The notes beneath the pieces were generated by a model. It worked only from the letters and a program-made list of their open reading frames with translations. It was not told the DNA's origin and searched no databases. Positions 1 to 11,656 of a stretch of DNA of 64,000 bases are shown here, piece after piece. Location: NCBI RefSeq assembly GCF_902686445.1, contig NC_062219.1:40265056-40329055 (forward strand), in the 5' to 3' direction. Within the stretch, counting starts at the first letter, position 1. The number at the start of each line of letters is the position of its first letter. Position numbers and translations under genes: made by a program. This DNA is from Sciurus carolinensis (Eukaryota > Chordata > Mammalia > Rodentia > Sciuridae).

Positions 1-117
1 TAAATGGCACTGGGACCATGTGCATATGGAGAAAAGTACTTAAGCTCTACTTTATCCGACTCATAAAATCAACGTCCTATTTGATTCTAGATGTAAAAGG
101 TAAGTCAATAAATCTCT

Positions 118-302
118 TAGGACTGAGTTTCTCAACAATAGCATTGCTGACATACTGAGTCAGTTTGGGGGTGTCCTGTGAATTTCAAGATGTGCAGCAC
201 AATGCCCAACCCCTGCACACTGGAAGTTTGTAGTAAACCTTCAGCGTGACCCCCAAAATAGGACACCAGACCTTGACAAATGTCGCCATGGAAACATGTA
301 AA
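118..302 (+). mobile_element. MER5-type hAT-Charlie MITE fossil
   Basis: The stretch follows the MER5 consensus order: a start in the sense of 'gtttctcaac', a middle with 'gggggtgtcctgtg', then 'cagcacaatgcccaacccc' and an end resembling 'gacaaatgtcgccatgg'. MER5 elements are short non-autonomous hAT-Charlie DNA transposons with no coding capacity. It is heavily diverged. It sits just upstream of an L1 ORF2 fragment and may be inserted in the same old L1. Confidence 0.65.
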
Positions 303-404
303 AGAATATTTATTACTCAGTAGTATAAGAGAATATATTTATTTTTAGCATAAAGAATGATTTTTTAAAAACAAGGCATGAAATGCTCTAACTGAAAATA
401 AACT

Positions 405-745
405 CTGCTAAATCTGACTATCTTAAAATTTGAGAAATTTTGTTCATCAAGACATCATTAGGAGAGTGAAGAGCTAAGCCATTGAATAGGAAAAAGTCAT
501 AGCTGTATAACCAGCAAGGGGCTCAAAAACAGATTTTATAAATAACTCAATAATGAAAACACAAAAATCCAATAGAAAAACAATCAAGAAACTTCACAAA
601 ATGAAGATGTACAAATAGCCAAGAAACATTAAAAGATTTTTGAGTACCGCTAGCAATCGGTATAATGCAAATAAGCCACAAGGAAGGTCTACAACCTATT
701 CACCAGAAAATACAAAATGATGAAGCAGAATGACACCAAGAGGAA
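405..745 (+). mobile_element. Ancient L1 ORF2 3'-part fragment
   Basis: The order of motifs matches the C-terminal part of mammalian L1 ORF2: 'gttcatcaagacatcatta', then 'gagagtgaagagctaagcca', then 'gatgtacaaatagcca' and 'gcaaataagccaca'. In a working element this encodes the region after the reverse transcriptase. Here it is full of stops and frame breaks and contains no usable frame, so it is a decayed, 5'- and 3'-incomplete copy of an old L1M-type lineage. Confidence 0.7.
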
Positions 746-916
746 GCTAAGATGTAGAGGAGGGGATGGCAAAACTTTTCTATAAAGGGCTGGATAGTAA
801 GTGTTTTAGCTATTGCAAGATGTATGGGTTCTGTCTCAAGTACTCAGTTCTACTGCGCCCCACCAAAGCAGCCACAGACAAGGGCTAAACAACTGGGAAT
901 GGCTGTGTTCAAAAAG

Positions 917-976
917 ATAAGAAAGGAAAAGAAAAGAAAAGGAAGGAAGGAAAAATGAAAGACAGACAGACAGACT
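917..976 (+). repeat. Purine microsatellite (GAAAA/GGAA, then GACA)
   Basis: A run of G/A-only sequence made of AAAAG and GGAA units is followed by 'gacagacagacagac'. It lies in the A-rich centre of the hAT fossil, just left of the L1 insertion. Confidence 0.8.
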
Positions 977-993
977 TATTTTTAAATATCAGT

Positions 994-1259
994 TCATAAT
1001 AAGGGGGATAGAGAAGAATAGTTACTTTATATTAGGTAGAGGGGAGTGAAGGGAGGGGAAGGGGTATGGGGTAGGAAGGATAAGTAGTGTAAAACAGGCA
1101 TTATTATCTCATGTACATATATGACTGCATGACCAATGTGATCCTGCAATATGTATAATCAGAGAAATGAGAGATTACACTATATTTATGTATGATCAAT
1201 CAAAATGTATAAATGCATTCTATTGTCATGTACAACTAATTAGAACAAATAAAATTTAA
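994..1259 (+). mobile_element. 5'-truncated L1 3' end with TSD
   Basis: This is an L1 3'-UTR remnant: a G-rich polypurine tract (about 1,010-1,080), the rodent L1 tail motif 'tattgtcatgtacaactaa' and a terminal 'aacaaataaaatt'. The 10-bp direct repeat 'aaatatcagt' occurs immediately before (984-993) and after (1,260-1,269), as expected from target-primed reverse transcription. Its 3' end resembles that of the full-length L1 ending near 58,608. No ORF is present. Confidence 0.85.
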
Positions 1260-1325
1260 AAATATCAGTAGCAAGTTGAACTTGGCTAGTGAACCATAGT
1301 TTGCAGACTTCTGGGGCAGAGCAGC

Positions 1326-2254
1326 AGGAATGGCTTCCTCTTAGGAGTGTAACTTGATAATGAATTAGGAAAAAAATGTGTCATCGTCTTCTAAATTAGA
1401 ATTATCCATATCTTCTCAGCAATTTTACTCAGATTATACCCTTTAGAAATGCATATGGAGAGAGGGATACAATAACTTATAGGCACCATTTTTGTTTAAA
1501 AAATACAATTATCTCATACATATTAAAAGGCATATATTACAATGTATTAAATATTTGAGAGCAATGAAAAGATGAGTTGCCTGAAGCATAATGCTATTTG
1601 AAACAGGAAAGAGTATATAAAATTCCACTTGCACAATTTTTAAATTAAAATTTTTATCAAAATTATAATGTCTAACGATGTTTGTTTAGTTTATATACAA
1701 TACAAATAAAAGAAAAGAAGTACTACCCTAAGAATCAGGATATTGGCAATAGGATTGGAGAAGACACATGAAGTATTCTGAGATGCCATCTCTATTGTGT
1801 TTCTTGACCTGGATCATGTTTACACAAGAATTTGCTTTGTTTCATGCACATATTCACATTTTTGTTGGAATACTATACTATATGTTAAAATAAAAGATTT
1901 AAAAATTCTTTACAAGAATTTCTGGATTTCTTTTCTTACAGAGAAAGAGAAAACACTATGACTACCATGTAAAGCAGGCTTGGAGTGTAACAGACATCCA
2001 AATTAGGAAATTTGCTCCCCTAGGAGGATATTGAGTGATACAGCTGAGGACAAATTCACAGCATGCCAGATAATTCTCTTGTGCTGTGACTGTATCAAGC
2101 AAAGTAACAAAACCTCATAAATAAAAAGAAAAGTCCTGTTTCTTTCACCAATTTCTCCACCCTTACGATACATTTTGCTCATCAGTTGGAGGAGTTACTG
2201 GTCCTGTGAAAATCATTTTATATCAGTGAGCACTGGAACTCTGGCCTTTATCTA
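1326..2254. other. Unassigned AT-rich interval
   Basis: No exon-like frame or RNA gene is visible. A stretch around 1,480-1,530 ('ccatttttgtttaaaaa') weakly resembles the 3' UTR of ancient L1M elements, but the match is too short to call. The remainder is AT-rich single-copy-looking sequence. Confidence 0.5.
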
Positions 2255-2445
2255 TCTCAGTAGTTTTCAACCATGGCTGTATATTAACATCAGTTGGTAC
2301 CTTAATGAAAAAATTCATTGTCTAAGTCTAGTTCCAACTAATTAAATCAGGTTCTCTTGGGGTGTGGCCGAGGCATTTTTAAAGCCTACAGGAGGTAATA
2401 ATGTGTGCCAGATAGGAGAACTACTGACCTGTCTGCGGCCTGCCC
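2255..2445 (+). mobile_element. hAT-Charlie MITE fossil (MER-type)
   Basis: The ends are inverted relatives: 'agtagttttcaaccatggct' at the left and a right end around 'ggagaactactg'. A central 'aattaaatcaggttctcttg' followed by 'ggggtgtggcc' is typical of small Charlie-derived MITEs. The exact subfamily was not resolved. Confidence 0.55.
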
Positions 2446-4060
2446 ACAGTAGTACGCCTAATTAAGCTAGAAATACTCAACTTGCCTCGGTGTAGTCAAT
2501 TGGGAAAAGGATTGACCTTGATAACTCCCCTTTATCTCACATAGATTCTAGTCACTCTTCATCAAATATGATAAGGCATTCTGTTTATCCAAGCTCACAA
2601 ATTTTAAAAATCTTTATTTTTCTCCTTTCTGAATATTTAGCATTCATAAAAAGAGTAAAATGAAAAAGAGAGATCATTGATCTTCATGCCAGCAATGTCT
2701 TATAACTATGTCCCCATGATACTGTTTGTCTTCCTAATGATTGCTTATCCATCTGAATTTGTAGGAACAGTTGTTATTGTTGTTGTTTCCAAGAGGGACC
2801 CATTGTCTACCAATGTCTACCATTCTTTCAATTCAGTCCTCTGTTTTACCAAAGAATCCCTCTATGTTGTTTGCACTTAATCAGATACTGAGAGGAATCC
2901 CTCCACAAGATTTTCAGTGTATTACAGGAATGCTGTGCTTGCCTGACCCCTTTCCCCCACCACAAAACTTATTCAATTCCCCTGATAGTTCTCACCAACC
3001 AGAAAGTTTAATTTCAAAAACTGAACGTGTTGTTCTAACTTTCTCTGCAAGTTCTACATCCCCCTAGCTCTTAATGCATCCTGTAGATTTTGTGGGGTTA
3101 CCTGGCCATAGGAAAAGGTAATTCAATAATGAGGACCCAAAATTCAAATAATCAACCCTCAAGTCTTACAGAGATTCTCAAACTACTAAGTGAACCCCAA
3201 TTCATCCCTGTGTAATAAACCTATCAGTCCTTGCCAACATCAACTTAAAAATAAGTACGACCAAAAATGATAGATTTTCTAATGAAGTGAAAAGAAAGAG
3301 CTATTGCTGATATTTTTCAGAAATTTGGAACAATATGTGGATAATGTTCAAATACCTTCCTTCTGGAGCATTCACTAGTTATATATGCTTAAAAGTTCAC
3401 TGTATTTGTTTTTCCACACTTTCTGATTTCTCCATTAGTAGGTTTGAATAGGTCTTTTCTATTCTGTCCTTACCATTTGCAACACCATAATTCAGGTTCA
3501 AAGCATCTCCTTTAAATCTGCACCAATCAAGCTGCCTGTATAAAAGTCTTTCTTCACACCACTGCTTGTTTTGATCATTGTATGGCTCTCTCATGCTCAA
3601 AGTCCTTTAAGTCCTTCCCCAACATGAAATAAAAACTTTTGCAATATGTATGTGAGCTTGCAGTTTGGATCTTCAAGACTTGATTTTGGTTATTCTCACC
3701 ATACGTTTTATTCCTGCCTCTGGAAGACCACTGCCCCAACAACCTTTCTGATTTCTTCTCCCCATTCTAGTTTTATCACTTTGGAGATTTCAGTAAAATG
3801 GAACCCTCCCTTCCTTTCAGCTCACATAACTTCTAATGCAGAAGTGGTGTTTCGTCAAAAGGTAAAAGAGACTCATCTTCAACAAAATCACATGGGACTG
3901 GGGATTCTGGGATTTGGCTCAGGTATCTTCACCTTAAATTCCCAAATAATTTTTAAACACAATAGATTCTGATAGCCTGGCTTTAGGTACCCTTTGGGTC
4001 TTTCTTTTTTCATTAAAGTTAATATAATGTAAAAATTTAAAAAACCAAAAAACATTTATA
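2446..4060. other. Unassigned interval, possible L2/CR1-class relic at about 3,420-3,800
   Basis: There is no credible gene. The overlapping open frames at 2,677-3,067 have no recognisable domain. Pyrimidine-rich text between 3,420 and 3,800 ('catgctcaaagtcctttaag', 'tgatttcttctcccc') is reminiscent of the plus strand of L2-like LINE coding regions but is too decayed to assign firmly. Confidence 0.4.
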
Positions 4061-4064
4061 TTCT

Positions 4065-4205
4065 GACTCAGTCACTTAAAAATAGTTTTGACTTTGACAA
4101 TTTATTAATCTCCCTGTGCCAAGTCTTCTGGTTTGAAAGGGCAATACTAACACCTGCCTACTTTATATACTTGTTACATGAATCAGTGAAAAAAAAGTCA
4201 TAATA
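4065..4205 (+). mobile_element. MIR SINE fragment
   Basis: The sequence follows the MIR core and 3' half: a 'ttaatctccctgtgcc' segment (counterpart of the 'cctcagtttcc' block), then 'gcaatactaacacctgccta' and 'tgttacatgaatcagtgaaa'. MIR is an ancient tRNA-derived SINE shared by mammals. Strongly diverged and without function evident here. Confidence 0.6.
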
Positions 4206-4284
4206 TAAAACAATCTAAAATGTATTCAAGTTTTTATTCATTTTTCTCCTATTTTAATACATGGTCTTGTATTTCATAATGTGT

Positions 4285-4475
4285 ATGTTCAAATCCATGG
4301 GTTCAAATCTGGTTCTAATGCAAATATAGTCACAATAAATACCCTGTCTATGCCTCAAGCTCTAAAGCCATATAATAAGGAAAATAAACAGGTCTATCAT
4401 TAAATGAGATAAAGCACTTATATCAATGGCAGGTTTATAGTAAATGCTCAATAATTATTCATTGCTCATTATTTG
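4285..4475 (+). mobile_element. MIR SINE
   Basis: MIR blocks occur in order: 'gggttcaaatctgg', then 'tgcctcaagctc', 'attaaatgagataaagcac' and 'agtaaatgctcaataattat'. It lies about 80 bp after another MIR fragment in the same orientation. Confidence 0.7.
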
Positions 4476-5455
4476 AAGTCATGGTATCATTCTTGCTCTT
4501 AAAAAGCACTAGTAGGCACACAGAGTATTTTTTGAACTGAATTCTACCATGAAATGTTTTAGAAAGCAGTAAATAATTATCACTAGTTACTGAAAAATCA
4601 TAATTAATACCTTATTTATACATATTATTTAAATTACATAGTGGTTCATCTAAACTGTAGGTTAATTCACTTGAGCAAGTTTCAGAGGAGTAACACCATA
4701 ACGTAAGATGTTAAAATCATCATCCCAATTACTTTTATTGTGAATATTTAGAATTTTATGAAGGGATAAGTTTTATAATCACCCCAGAGACATGAATAAA
4801 AAGCTAAGGCCCATATTTATTTAACAGAATGCCCTGAGGTATCAACCAATATTATTAATAATATGGTCACCTATTCCTATTCCAGATAAGGGAGTGAAAT
4901 TTTTCTATCATGCATTTTATTATTTTCACCACAACTTTTTCATAAAAGCCATAAAATTCTAATGTTCTGATGATAACTAACACTCCTCCAAAGGAAAACT
5001 TAATAAAGCTTGACTTTCTCCAAGTTAAAAACAAATATTTTAAAATTGATTGCATCCCTTTCCTATGCAAATTTCCATCATTTTTGGAGAAACCACAATC
5101 AGGTCCCCAATGGGAGCATCTTTCTGGGTTATTTTTGATTCCTCATTTTCCTCCCACTCACAATTCTAATTCAACAACATCTCTAATAGTGTTCCTTCCT
5201 TTCCATCTCTACAAATTCTTCATGATCTCTGGCTTGAATCACTGAAACATATTCTCTATCAGCAGTTCTGCTTGTAGATCTTCTCCCCTTAAATTACGGC
5301 CAAATGAAATGACTGAAGTCACATTTCTGTTTCACCATTATATTTCATTAAAACTATTCCTCTTAAATTTCTCCATTAGTCAGCCAACACCCTTCATCAC
5401 ATGCAGATAACAAACATTTTCCAAAACTCATTATACTTCATTGTATCATTTTCTT
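4476..5455. other. Unassigned AT-rich interval
   Basis: Nothing beyond AT-rich sequence is recognised. The opposing short frames around 4,867-5,245 have no domain and look like chance openings. Confidence 0.5.
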
Positions 5456-5550
5456 CCTTTTTTTTTTTTTTTCACTTTTTAAGAAATTTTGACTCATTGA
5501 ACACAAATGGGGTGCAACTTTTGTTTCTGGTTCTTTTCCTATTCCTAGAC
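5456..5550 (-). mobile_element. Short L1 3'-end fragment, antisense
   Basis: A poly-T run (about 5,458-5,472) is followed by 'gaacacaaatggggtgcaac', the same L1 tail motif in reverse orientation as at 51,560. Only about 90 bp of 3' UTR appears to be present, which fits a very short 5'-truncated insertion. Confidence 0.5.
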
Positions 5551-5807
5551 CCTCTCTGCTCCAAAAAATATTCTTCATATATTGGTATTATCTTTTACAC
5601 ATTCCATCCTAATATTCACAATTTGTTAGTGCACTTGGCATACTATGTGCTGCCTCATGAGATATATATTGCCTCATTTAGAATGAGAAAGTACTTCTAA
5701 CTTCATATGTTTAGTAAGAGTTCTAGAGAGCAAATTACTAGAGCCTTCTCTCTGGACTGGGAGCATGTGGTGACATATGCAAATGCAAAGTACCAGGAAG
5801 TTACACT

Positions 5808-5935
5808 AAAATATAAGCTCTTGAGAGTAGGAGTTTTATCTGGTTTGTTCACCGTAATAGGCCCAGAGGCTTAGCAGAGAGTAGTCACTGGATAAATATT
5901 TGTGAATACACTGAATGAATAAATGAATGTATTCC
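5808..5935 (+). mobile_element. L2 LINE 3' end
   Basis: It closely follows the diagnostic L2 tail: 'ataagctcttgagagtagga', 'tttgttcaccg', then 'ggataaatatttgtgaat' and terminal 'gaatgaataaatgaatg' tandem units. L2 copies are ancient non-LTR relics; only the 3' end survives here. Confidence 0.75.
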
Positions 5936-6031
5936 CATAAGACTAAATACTTATTGTAGAGACTCTGTATAAAACATGACAATATTCTCAGCATAAAATG
6001 TAACTATGTCTATTTTTTTCTATTTGGTTCA

Positions 6032-6121
6032 TTTTTTTTTTTTTTAATGTGGTGCCACAGATAGAACCTAGTACCTTACACATGCTAGGCAAGCTCTCTA
6101 CAACTGAGCTACAGCCCTGGT
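6032..6121 (-). mobile_element. ID SINE (tRNA-Ala-derived), antisense
   Basis: A poly-T tail (6,032-6,045) is followed by the reverse complement of an ID element: 'atagaacctagtacc' (B-box side) and 'caactgagctacagccctgg' (A-box and 5' end). It is a diverged rodent ID copy. The frame that runs through it is an artefact. Confidence 0.8.
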
Positions 6122-7588
6122 CCAAACTGTCTGTTTTTCCTGTGTTGCAATTCAACAACTATTTATCCAAATATTTCTGCATTCCACATGTATATTTCCA
6201 TTTTATATATGAAAATAATCAAGGGAATAGTCAGATGAAAGAAGCCCAAAACAAACAAACAAAAACAAAACAAAGCAAAATAAAAGGTAAATCTTGTTTT
6301 ACCTAAAAGTGGAATGGGGGTAATTATCTGAAGGATTTGAGAGAGGAATTAAATTCTATATTTCTAAGTCACATGCCACATATCAGTTGTAGCAAAGATG
6401 CTTATTTTTTTAAGTCAGCTGGTATTAGAAACAGCTATGGGCATCATGATTTTATTAATCTATTTTCTTTTTTTTATTTTTATTTTTTGAAAATTAGCAC
6501 ACTAGGTATTTACTGCTGCTTGGTGCAAATTTGTCAGTTTTAATGTATTAGTAACTTACTAGAAGTAAAAAATTTCATTTTCTAGCCATAAATAAAGCAT
6601 ACCTATTTGTTAAATAAAAGAAAGGAATATTTTTTTTAAAAATGGTAAAATTCAGAATGCAACAAATAGCAGACAGAGTATTTAACACAAGATTTCTAAC
6701 TTGAATCCCTTGTAACTTGGATTGGATCTAAATGTTCCCTCTATGGGACAGGACAGAGTTGCCAAGCACCTTGTGAGTATCAGTCACTGTGTGTTCTCCA
6801 AATTTGAAATATTGAGATAATCTTCATGAGAATGTCAGATGTCTTTCAATTGCTTTGTATCTTTTGATAGTTTAATATTGTTTTTATTTGTAGCTACATA
6901 TCAAGGAGGTATTATAAACCATCTTTAATGTTAACTTACCGAATATCTAATTTTAGATATCTGCAGAGAGATTTAGAAAAGTTAACTAATGTTCCTCAAA
7001 CCCAGCTCATATTATTATTCTCCATCCTTAGGTCTTCAGAGCAAGCCAGAGAGAATCTTTCTGAGCAGTGAAGCACTGTACTATGGAATGTGATGATTAT
7101 ATGTATATTTGTCTGTATGTCTATCTATTTGTCTTTCATTCTTTCCATTTTTCAGTGAAACCATGACTAACCCAGAGGGAATTCGTCATTTGGAGGTCAT
7201 GATTTACCTTTTGCTTTTTGATCTTATAATACAATGCTGTTAAGGAAACCAAGAAAAATAGTGAGAAATTGTACAGAAAGTATCTTACAAAACTCCCTTA
7301 ACAGGATTATAGAACTATAAAAGCTGGGGAAGACATAATAACCAAGTCATTTTATAGTTGACCTCATGGAGTCCAATCTCTTTGTATGAGTTGACCAAAG
7401 TTACTTGTGCAGAGTTATCAATCATTATTAAAAAAAAAAAAAAAAAGAAACAGGAAATCTATGCATTAAATATATGGCCTTGAAATATTAGACAATGTAA
7501 CTGTTATGCCCAGAACATAATATCTAGGTCTCTGTGGACACTTTCAGGTGTTTAGGCACTGAAATAAAAAGTAGCTGTATCTACCAGG
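6122..7588. other. Unassigned interval with A-rich tracts
   Basis: It contains an A/C-rich stretch (6,240-6,290), T-rich runs and an A run at 7,429-7,446. No exon, SINE or LTR was identified. Confidence 0.5.
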
Positions 7589-7812
7589 TAGCATCATAGA
7601 CTTTAAACTCAATAACTCTGGACTTCAAATCTTTCTCTGCTGCTTAGAAATTGTTTAACCTCAGTCAACTGAATCAATTTCTTTTGATCTTGATATCCTC
7701 ATTTATAAGATGGGAAAATATATTTACTTTTGAGATGTACAGTGAGGATTAAATGAAATGATACAGGAATCTTCTCACTGAGTGGCATGTAATGAACATA
7801 TAAAGCATGATT
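7589..7812 (+). mobile_element. MIR SINE, nearly full span
   Basis: The MIR order is clear: 'gacttcaaatctttctctgc', 'ttgtttaacctcagtcaact', 'tcctcatttataagatggga', 'gtgaggattaaatgaaatga' and 'ggcatgtaatgaac'. This is among the best preserved MIR copies in the window. Confidence 0.75.
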
Positions 7813-9070
7813 CCTGTTGTTATGCAACTATATTTGCACAAGCATTATGTAAAGTCAGGTTCTAAGGTGAAACTGATGGTAGCTGCCTGCTGGGTGCAGG
7901 GTGTTTGGTGGGGTAAGGTTGGAGACTTGACTTCTCACTAGTTTGTTCCAGCACCTGACATTTCACTGTGATCCATTTTCTAATTCCTTATAGTAACAGA
8001 ATGGTTTCCGATTATTACTCAATATTACAGCGATGCTCTGAGTATTACTTTTGTCTGAATTTTATAAAATTGTAACTTCACAGAAGAAATGATTTGGATG
8101 CATTATAAAACTAGCAAATAGAATAGCTAGGATTGGAAACTAGGTCTTCTGTTTCTGATTCTTTCTGCTACCTATCTTCCTATTGTCCAGTCTTATAAAT
8201 ATATAAATATCTCATAAAAAGCATTGCATGAGACAATTTTCATAAGAAATAGAATGTATTTTATAAGGGACATGAAGAATTATTCTCATCAATTTGTAGT
8301 TACATGTCATGCATTGAACCATTGTGTACAGTGTTGTGAATGAATATCTGTGTAGTGTTTTATATTTAAAAGTTAATTTCACATACTTTAACTTATTTTT
8401 ATCATTCCTGTTGCTCAAGTGAGTCAAACTAAACCTGTTATTCATTGCTTTTTGCCCCAAAGACATTCCACTAAGTCACAGTCATTCCAACTTCTTGGTT
8501 TTATTTATCTATTGACGACCTGATTAGATCCAAGGAAAAGAGACACAGACCAGACTTTAGAGACAATGAGGAAATACAAAAGTCTAGGGGCACAGTGTCC
8601 TAACTAGATGACTACTGATAGGCCAGAGAACCTATTTTGCATGAGAAAAGGCCTCCAGCCTTTCATTGAATAATTTATAAAATTGCTCTATGTTTCTGAC
8701 ATTTTTGTCAAATGCAGCAACTTTTAAACTGTTCTACTTCAAAAATCAATAGAAGGAAGAATTGTATTCACTGCTATTCATAAATACACTTCTATGTAAT
8801 TGGAACAAAGCCATAAAATTCCCAACTTTCTGCAGTTTTTCCAATGGTAATGGTTATAGTCAAGCAGAATCCTAAACACTTCTTCAGCTCAGGGCAAAAG
8901 AAATATTTCTCATGTTGGCACTTGATGGAAAAGTCCTCATCTGATCTTCTAGCACTGAAAAAATTAATCTCTGTTTGCTTATGATTTAAAAACTTTAATG
9001 GTTTTTAAGCTTTATTCCTCTGTGTCTACTGCTAAGAAGTAATAGAGGAAATGAAAAGCATCACAAAAGT
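7813..9070. other. Unassigned interval
   Basis: No gene or named repeat was recognised. The minus-strand frame at 8,212-8,466 shows no domain, signal peptide or similarity that I can see. Confidence 0.5.
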
Positions 9071-9195
9071 AATTTATTTGTTGATTCAGGAAACACCTAA
9101 TGAGTATCTAGGTGCTGGATACTATGGTAAAACCAATAGAATAGGGGCTTGAAAAGCTTACAGATCCTGTAAAGCACCATTTTAAGGGCACAGTT
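9071..9195 (-). mobile_element. L2 3'-end fragment, antisense
   Basis: The reverse complement of the L2 tail is visible as 'gattcaggaaacacctaatg', 'agtatctaggtgctgg' and 'gaaaagcttacag'. Diverged. Confidence 0.55.
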
Positions 9196-9342
9196 GCCTT
9201 CAATAAGATCTAATTATTTAAAAAACATTAGAAAGAAAAAGAATAACAAAGTATATTTGCCGGTTTTTAAACTACTTTCAGGGAAAAAATAACGACGATG
9301 TTAAAATAGGAGACATTTGTATAGACCATTCATATAGATAGT

Positions 9343-9537
9343 CATGGGCTGCATAATGACAGACATTTCAGTCCATGACAGACCACACACACTACAAGGG
9401 CCCCATAAAGTTATATCGCCTACTGATGTCATAGTTCCAGTATTCCTAAGTAAACTCTATAATGTTTGACAATGATGACATTAACCAATGACATGTTTTT
9501 CAGAATGTACATCACTGTTAGGCAATGCTTGATTATA
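9343..9537. mobile_element. Short DNA-transposon fossil with inverted-repeat ends
   Basis: The left end 'catgggctgcataatgacag' and right end 'cagaatgtacatcactgtta' fit a palindromic, internally deleted mammalian DNA transposon with 'gtaaactctataatgtttg' near its right side. I recognise the general repeat but not its family name. The plus-strand frame at 9,466-9,657 begins inside it and is not a gene. Confidence 0.5.
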
Positions 9538-10071
9538 TGCTGTCCTGAGTTGTGTCTATATAAAGAAGCACAGATATTCAATGAATTTGTCCTATCAGGT
9601 GAATTTGTTGTTTGCCATCAAGGATTCCAATTTCATAGAAACAATAGGAAGTGCTAGATTGCTAAACAGAGATTAGTAACCAGAGTCTCTCTGACTTAGA
9701 AAGAGAGTAGGGTTGGAGTTGAAGAGTTCACATGATCACAAATTCAAGCTTCGAGCATGCTCTAGCCAGCACCAAATGTAATCTATACATGAACTTAGTC
9801 TTGTCACTTTTCTTTTTTTAAAGCCTGGTCTTTGAACATCCTCTGGGAATACTGAGTTAAACCAAGTACTCTGAATCCTAGAAGATATCCTCAAAAATTT
9901 GTATTTGACCTTAGATTTTGTAGTCACTGGGGGTTTTATTTCCCCTGATAGAGAGATTATTCTGTATGTTTTGACTCTTTTGCATTTGAAAAGGGAAGAA
10001 AGAAGAAAAGATTTCAGAATTGGTTTAGAGTATTGTTCTGCAGAGATACATTCTCCCAAATGCTAGAGTGC

Positions 10072-10175
10072 TCCTCATTCACCGAACAAATATTTATTGA
10101 GTAGCTACTCTGTGTCAGGCCCTGGTGAACAAGACAGGTAGAGTTCTGGACTTTAAAAGGTCACATCATACCAAA
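10072..10175 (-). mobile_element. L2 3' end, antisense
   Basis: 'gaacaaatatttattgagta', 'gctactctgtgtcaggccc' and 'gtgaacaagacaggtag' are the reverse complement of the L2 3' tail. The opposing frame at 9,736-10,059 ends just before it and is not supported. Confidence 0.7.
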
Positions 10176-11520
10176 TTGCCACTGACAGATTAAGAAAACA
10201 AAAGGCCAGAAGGACAGAATGATTACAGATACCTGCTAACCCCTTTGGCCCACATAGATAAACAACCCATCATCAGGTGACAGGCAAGTTTGTGACAAGA
10301 ATAATTTTCAGCACATCAACCCTCACAGTAGTCTGCTGCTGACTTAGAGCCCTAACTGATACTACTCGGTGAGCATTCATGTTTATATTGTTTCATCCTG
10401 GATAGAAATTACTCAATATGTGTTTGCTGATCATCCATGCCTGTGCATAGAACATCCCCCTGCCGGGATATTGGAATACAATCGTTTATCTCATGGACCA
10501 GAGCCAGAAAGTGAAAATTACTTTCCAACATATTCTATCATTTAAGAAGAATCTTCCATGAAAAATGCCCAAAACACCTCAAAAGTGTGGTCTTTCAACA
10601 TTTGTTTTTTTTCAGATGCTGCTTTCTTCCTTTTTAATTAGTTCCTTGTAGAACTTTCACTATAGCCCTGGGCCATGTCCCCTGGCTTCTTGCAGTCTAG
10701 TGATTCAGAACCGAACTATTCCCTTTCTTGCCCTATAGGCCTAAATCATGGATGTTCAGTTCTCACGCTTTCCTTCACTCCCTCAGTTCCATTGAGGTGA
10801 CTCTTTCCACAAGTGCACAGATGGGTACTGAGGTCCACAGACTAGCATGGAATCTTTACTGATCCATTCTGCAGTCAGCATTCTTAGAGTGTGGTTCAGG
10901 TATAGCTCATCTTGGGATTGGGATAGAAAATATGAAGCAGGTTTCTGTCTGTATCAGTAATATTTGTCTGCAGATAACATTAAAATTAGTGTTCTGATTC
11001 AGTGACCTTATTACATAACAATCTTTAGCTTGTTTACTTTTAGCCTGGTTGTTAGAATATTGAAATTCTTCCAAAATGGTTTGGAAACAAGTTTGTCCAC
11101 TCACCCATCTCTATGTTTTCATTATAGAGTTTTGGGGGAAAAGGACTCAGGAAAAATACTGCACTGGTAACAAATAGGAAATTATACTACACATTTTAAG
11201 AGTTCTAGATTAACTACTAGCTCTACTATAGCTGACCTTAAATTCATACTGTCAACTTAACCCAAGCCTTCAAATATCATTAGGCTATCCATGGCACAGG
11301 GAATATTCAATACCATGACTTCTTTTGGAAGCAAAATCAAAATTTTCAACTCTGGGGCCACAGAAGAGGTCATAGGCAGAGACTGGAAGTGGATGCATTG
11401 TTCAGCATCTAGTATCCCATGCATTTTCCCTCTTTTCTGACATGCCAATGAATGATCTTCTAATTTTTCTTTTTATGTTCAGTAGCTCACAAATATTAAA
11501 TTTGTTAAAATATGCTAATT
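10176..11520. other. Unassigned interval
   Basis: No recognisable exon or repeat. Short minus-strand frames (10,907-11,104; 11,257-11,448) have no features of known proteins. Confidence 0.45.
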
Positions 11521-11525
11521 GGTTC

Positions 11526-11656
11526 AAATTCTCTCTCCCTCTCTCCCTCTTGATATACATATCTAGATATACACATATCTATCTCATCATCCTCCCTCCT
11601 CTCTAGACATATGTATATAACTAGATATGGAGAGAGAGAAAGAGATAGAGAGAGGG
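11526..11656. repeat. CT-rich / GA-rich imperfect inverted repeat
   Basis: A left arm of CTCTCCCT units followed by 'gatatacatatctagatata' is mirrored by a right arm of 'tatataactagatatgg' followed by GAGAGA units up to 11,656. The arms are approximately reverse-complementary and separated by roughly 45 bases of AT/CT-rich sequence, so a long imperfect hairpin is possible. Confidence 0.7.

Larger units (their letters stand above)
762..1325 (+). mobile_element. hAT-class MITE fossil split by an L1 insertion
   Basis: The left part (762-983) has 'ctataaagggctggatagta', then 'cagccacagacaagggctaa' and 'ggaatggctgtgttc'. The right part (1,270-1,325) has 'gaaccatagtttgcagactt'. Together they follow a well-known non-autonomous mammalian hAT repeat. 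The central A-rich section was replaced or expanded by purine microsatellite sequence (about 917-976), and a short L1 3' end was inserted at 994. No coding capacity. Confidence 0.6.

Noticed and set aside
11526..11656. Possible microRNA-type hairpin
   Set aside because: The arms are simple CT/GA sequence with a loop that is too long and no mature-like arm, so genomic instability is a better reading.
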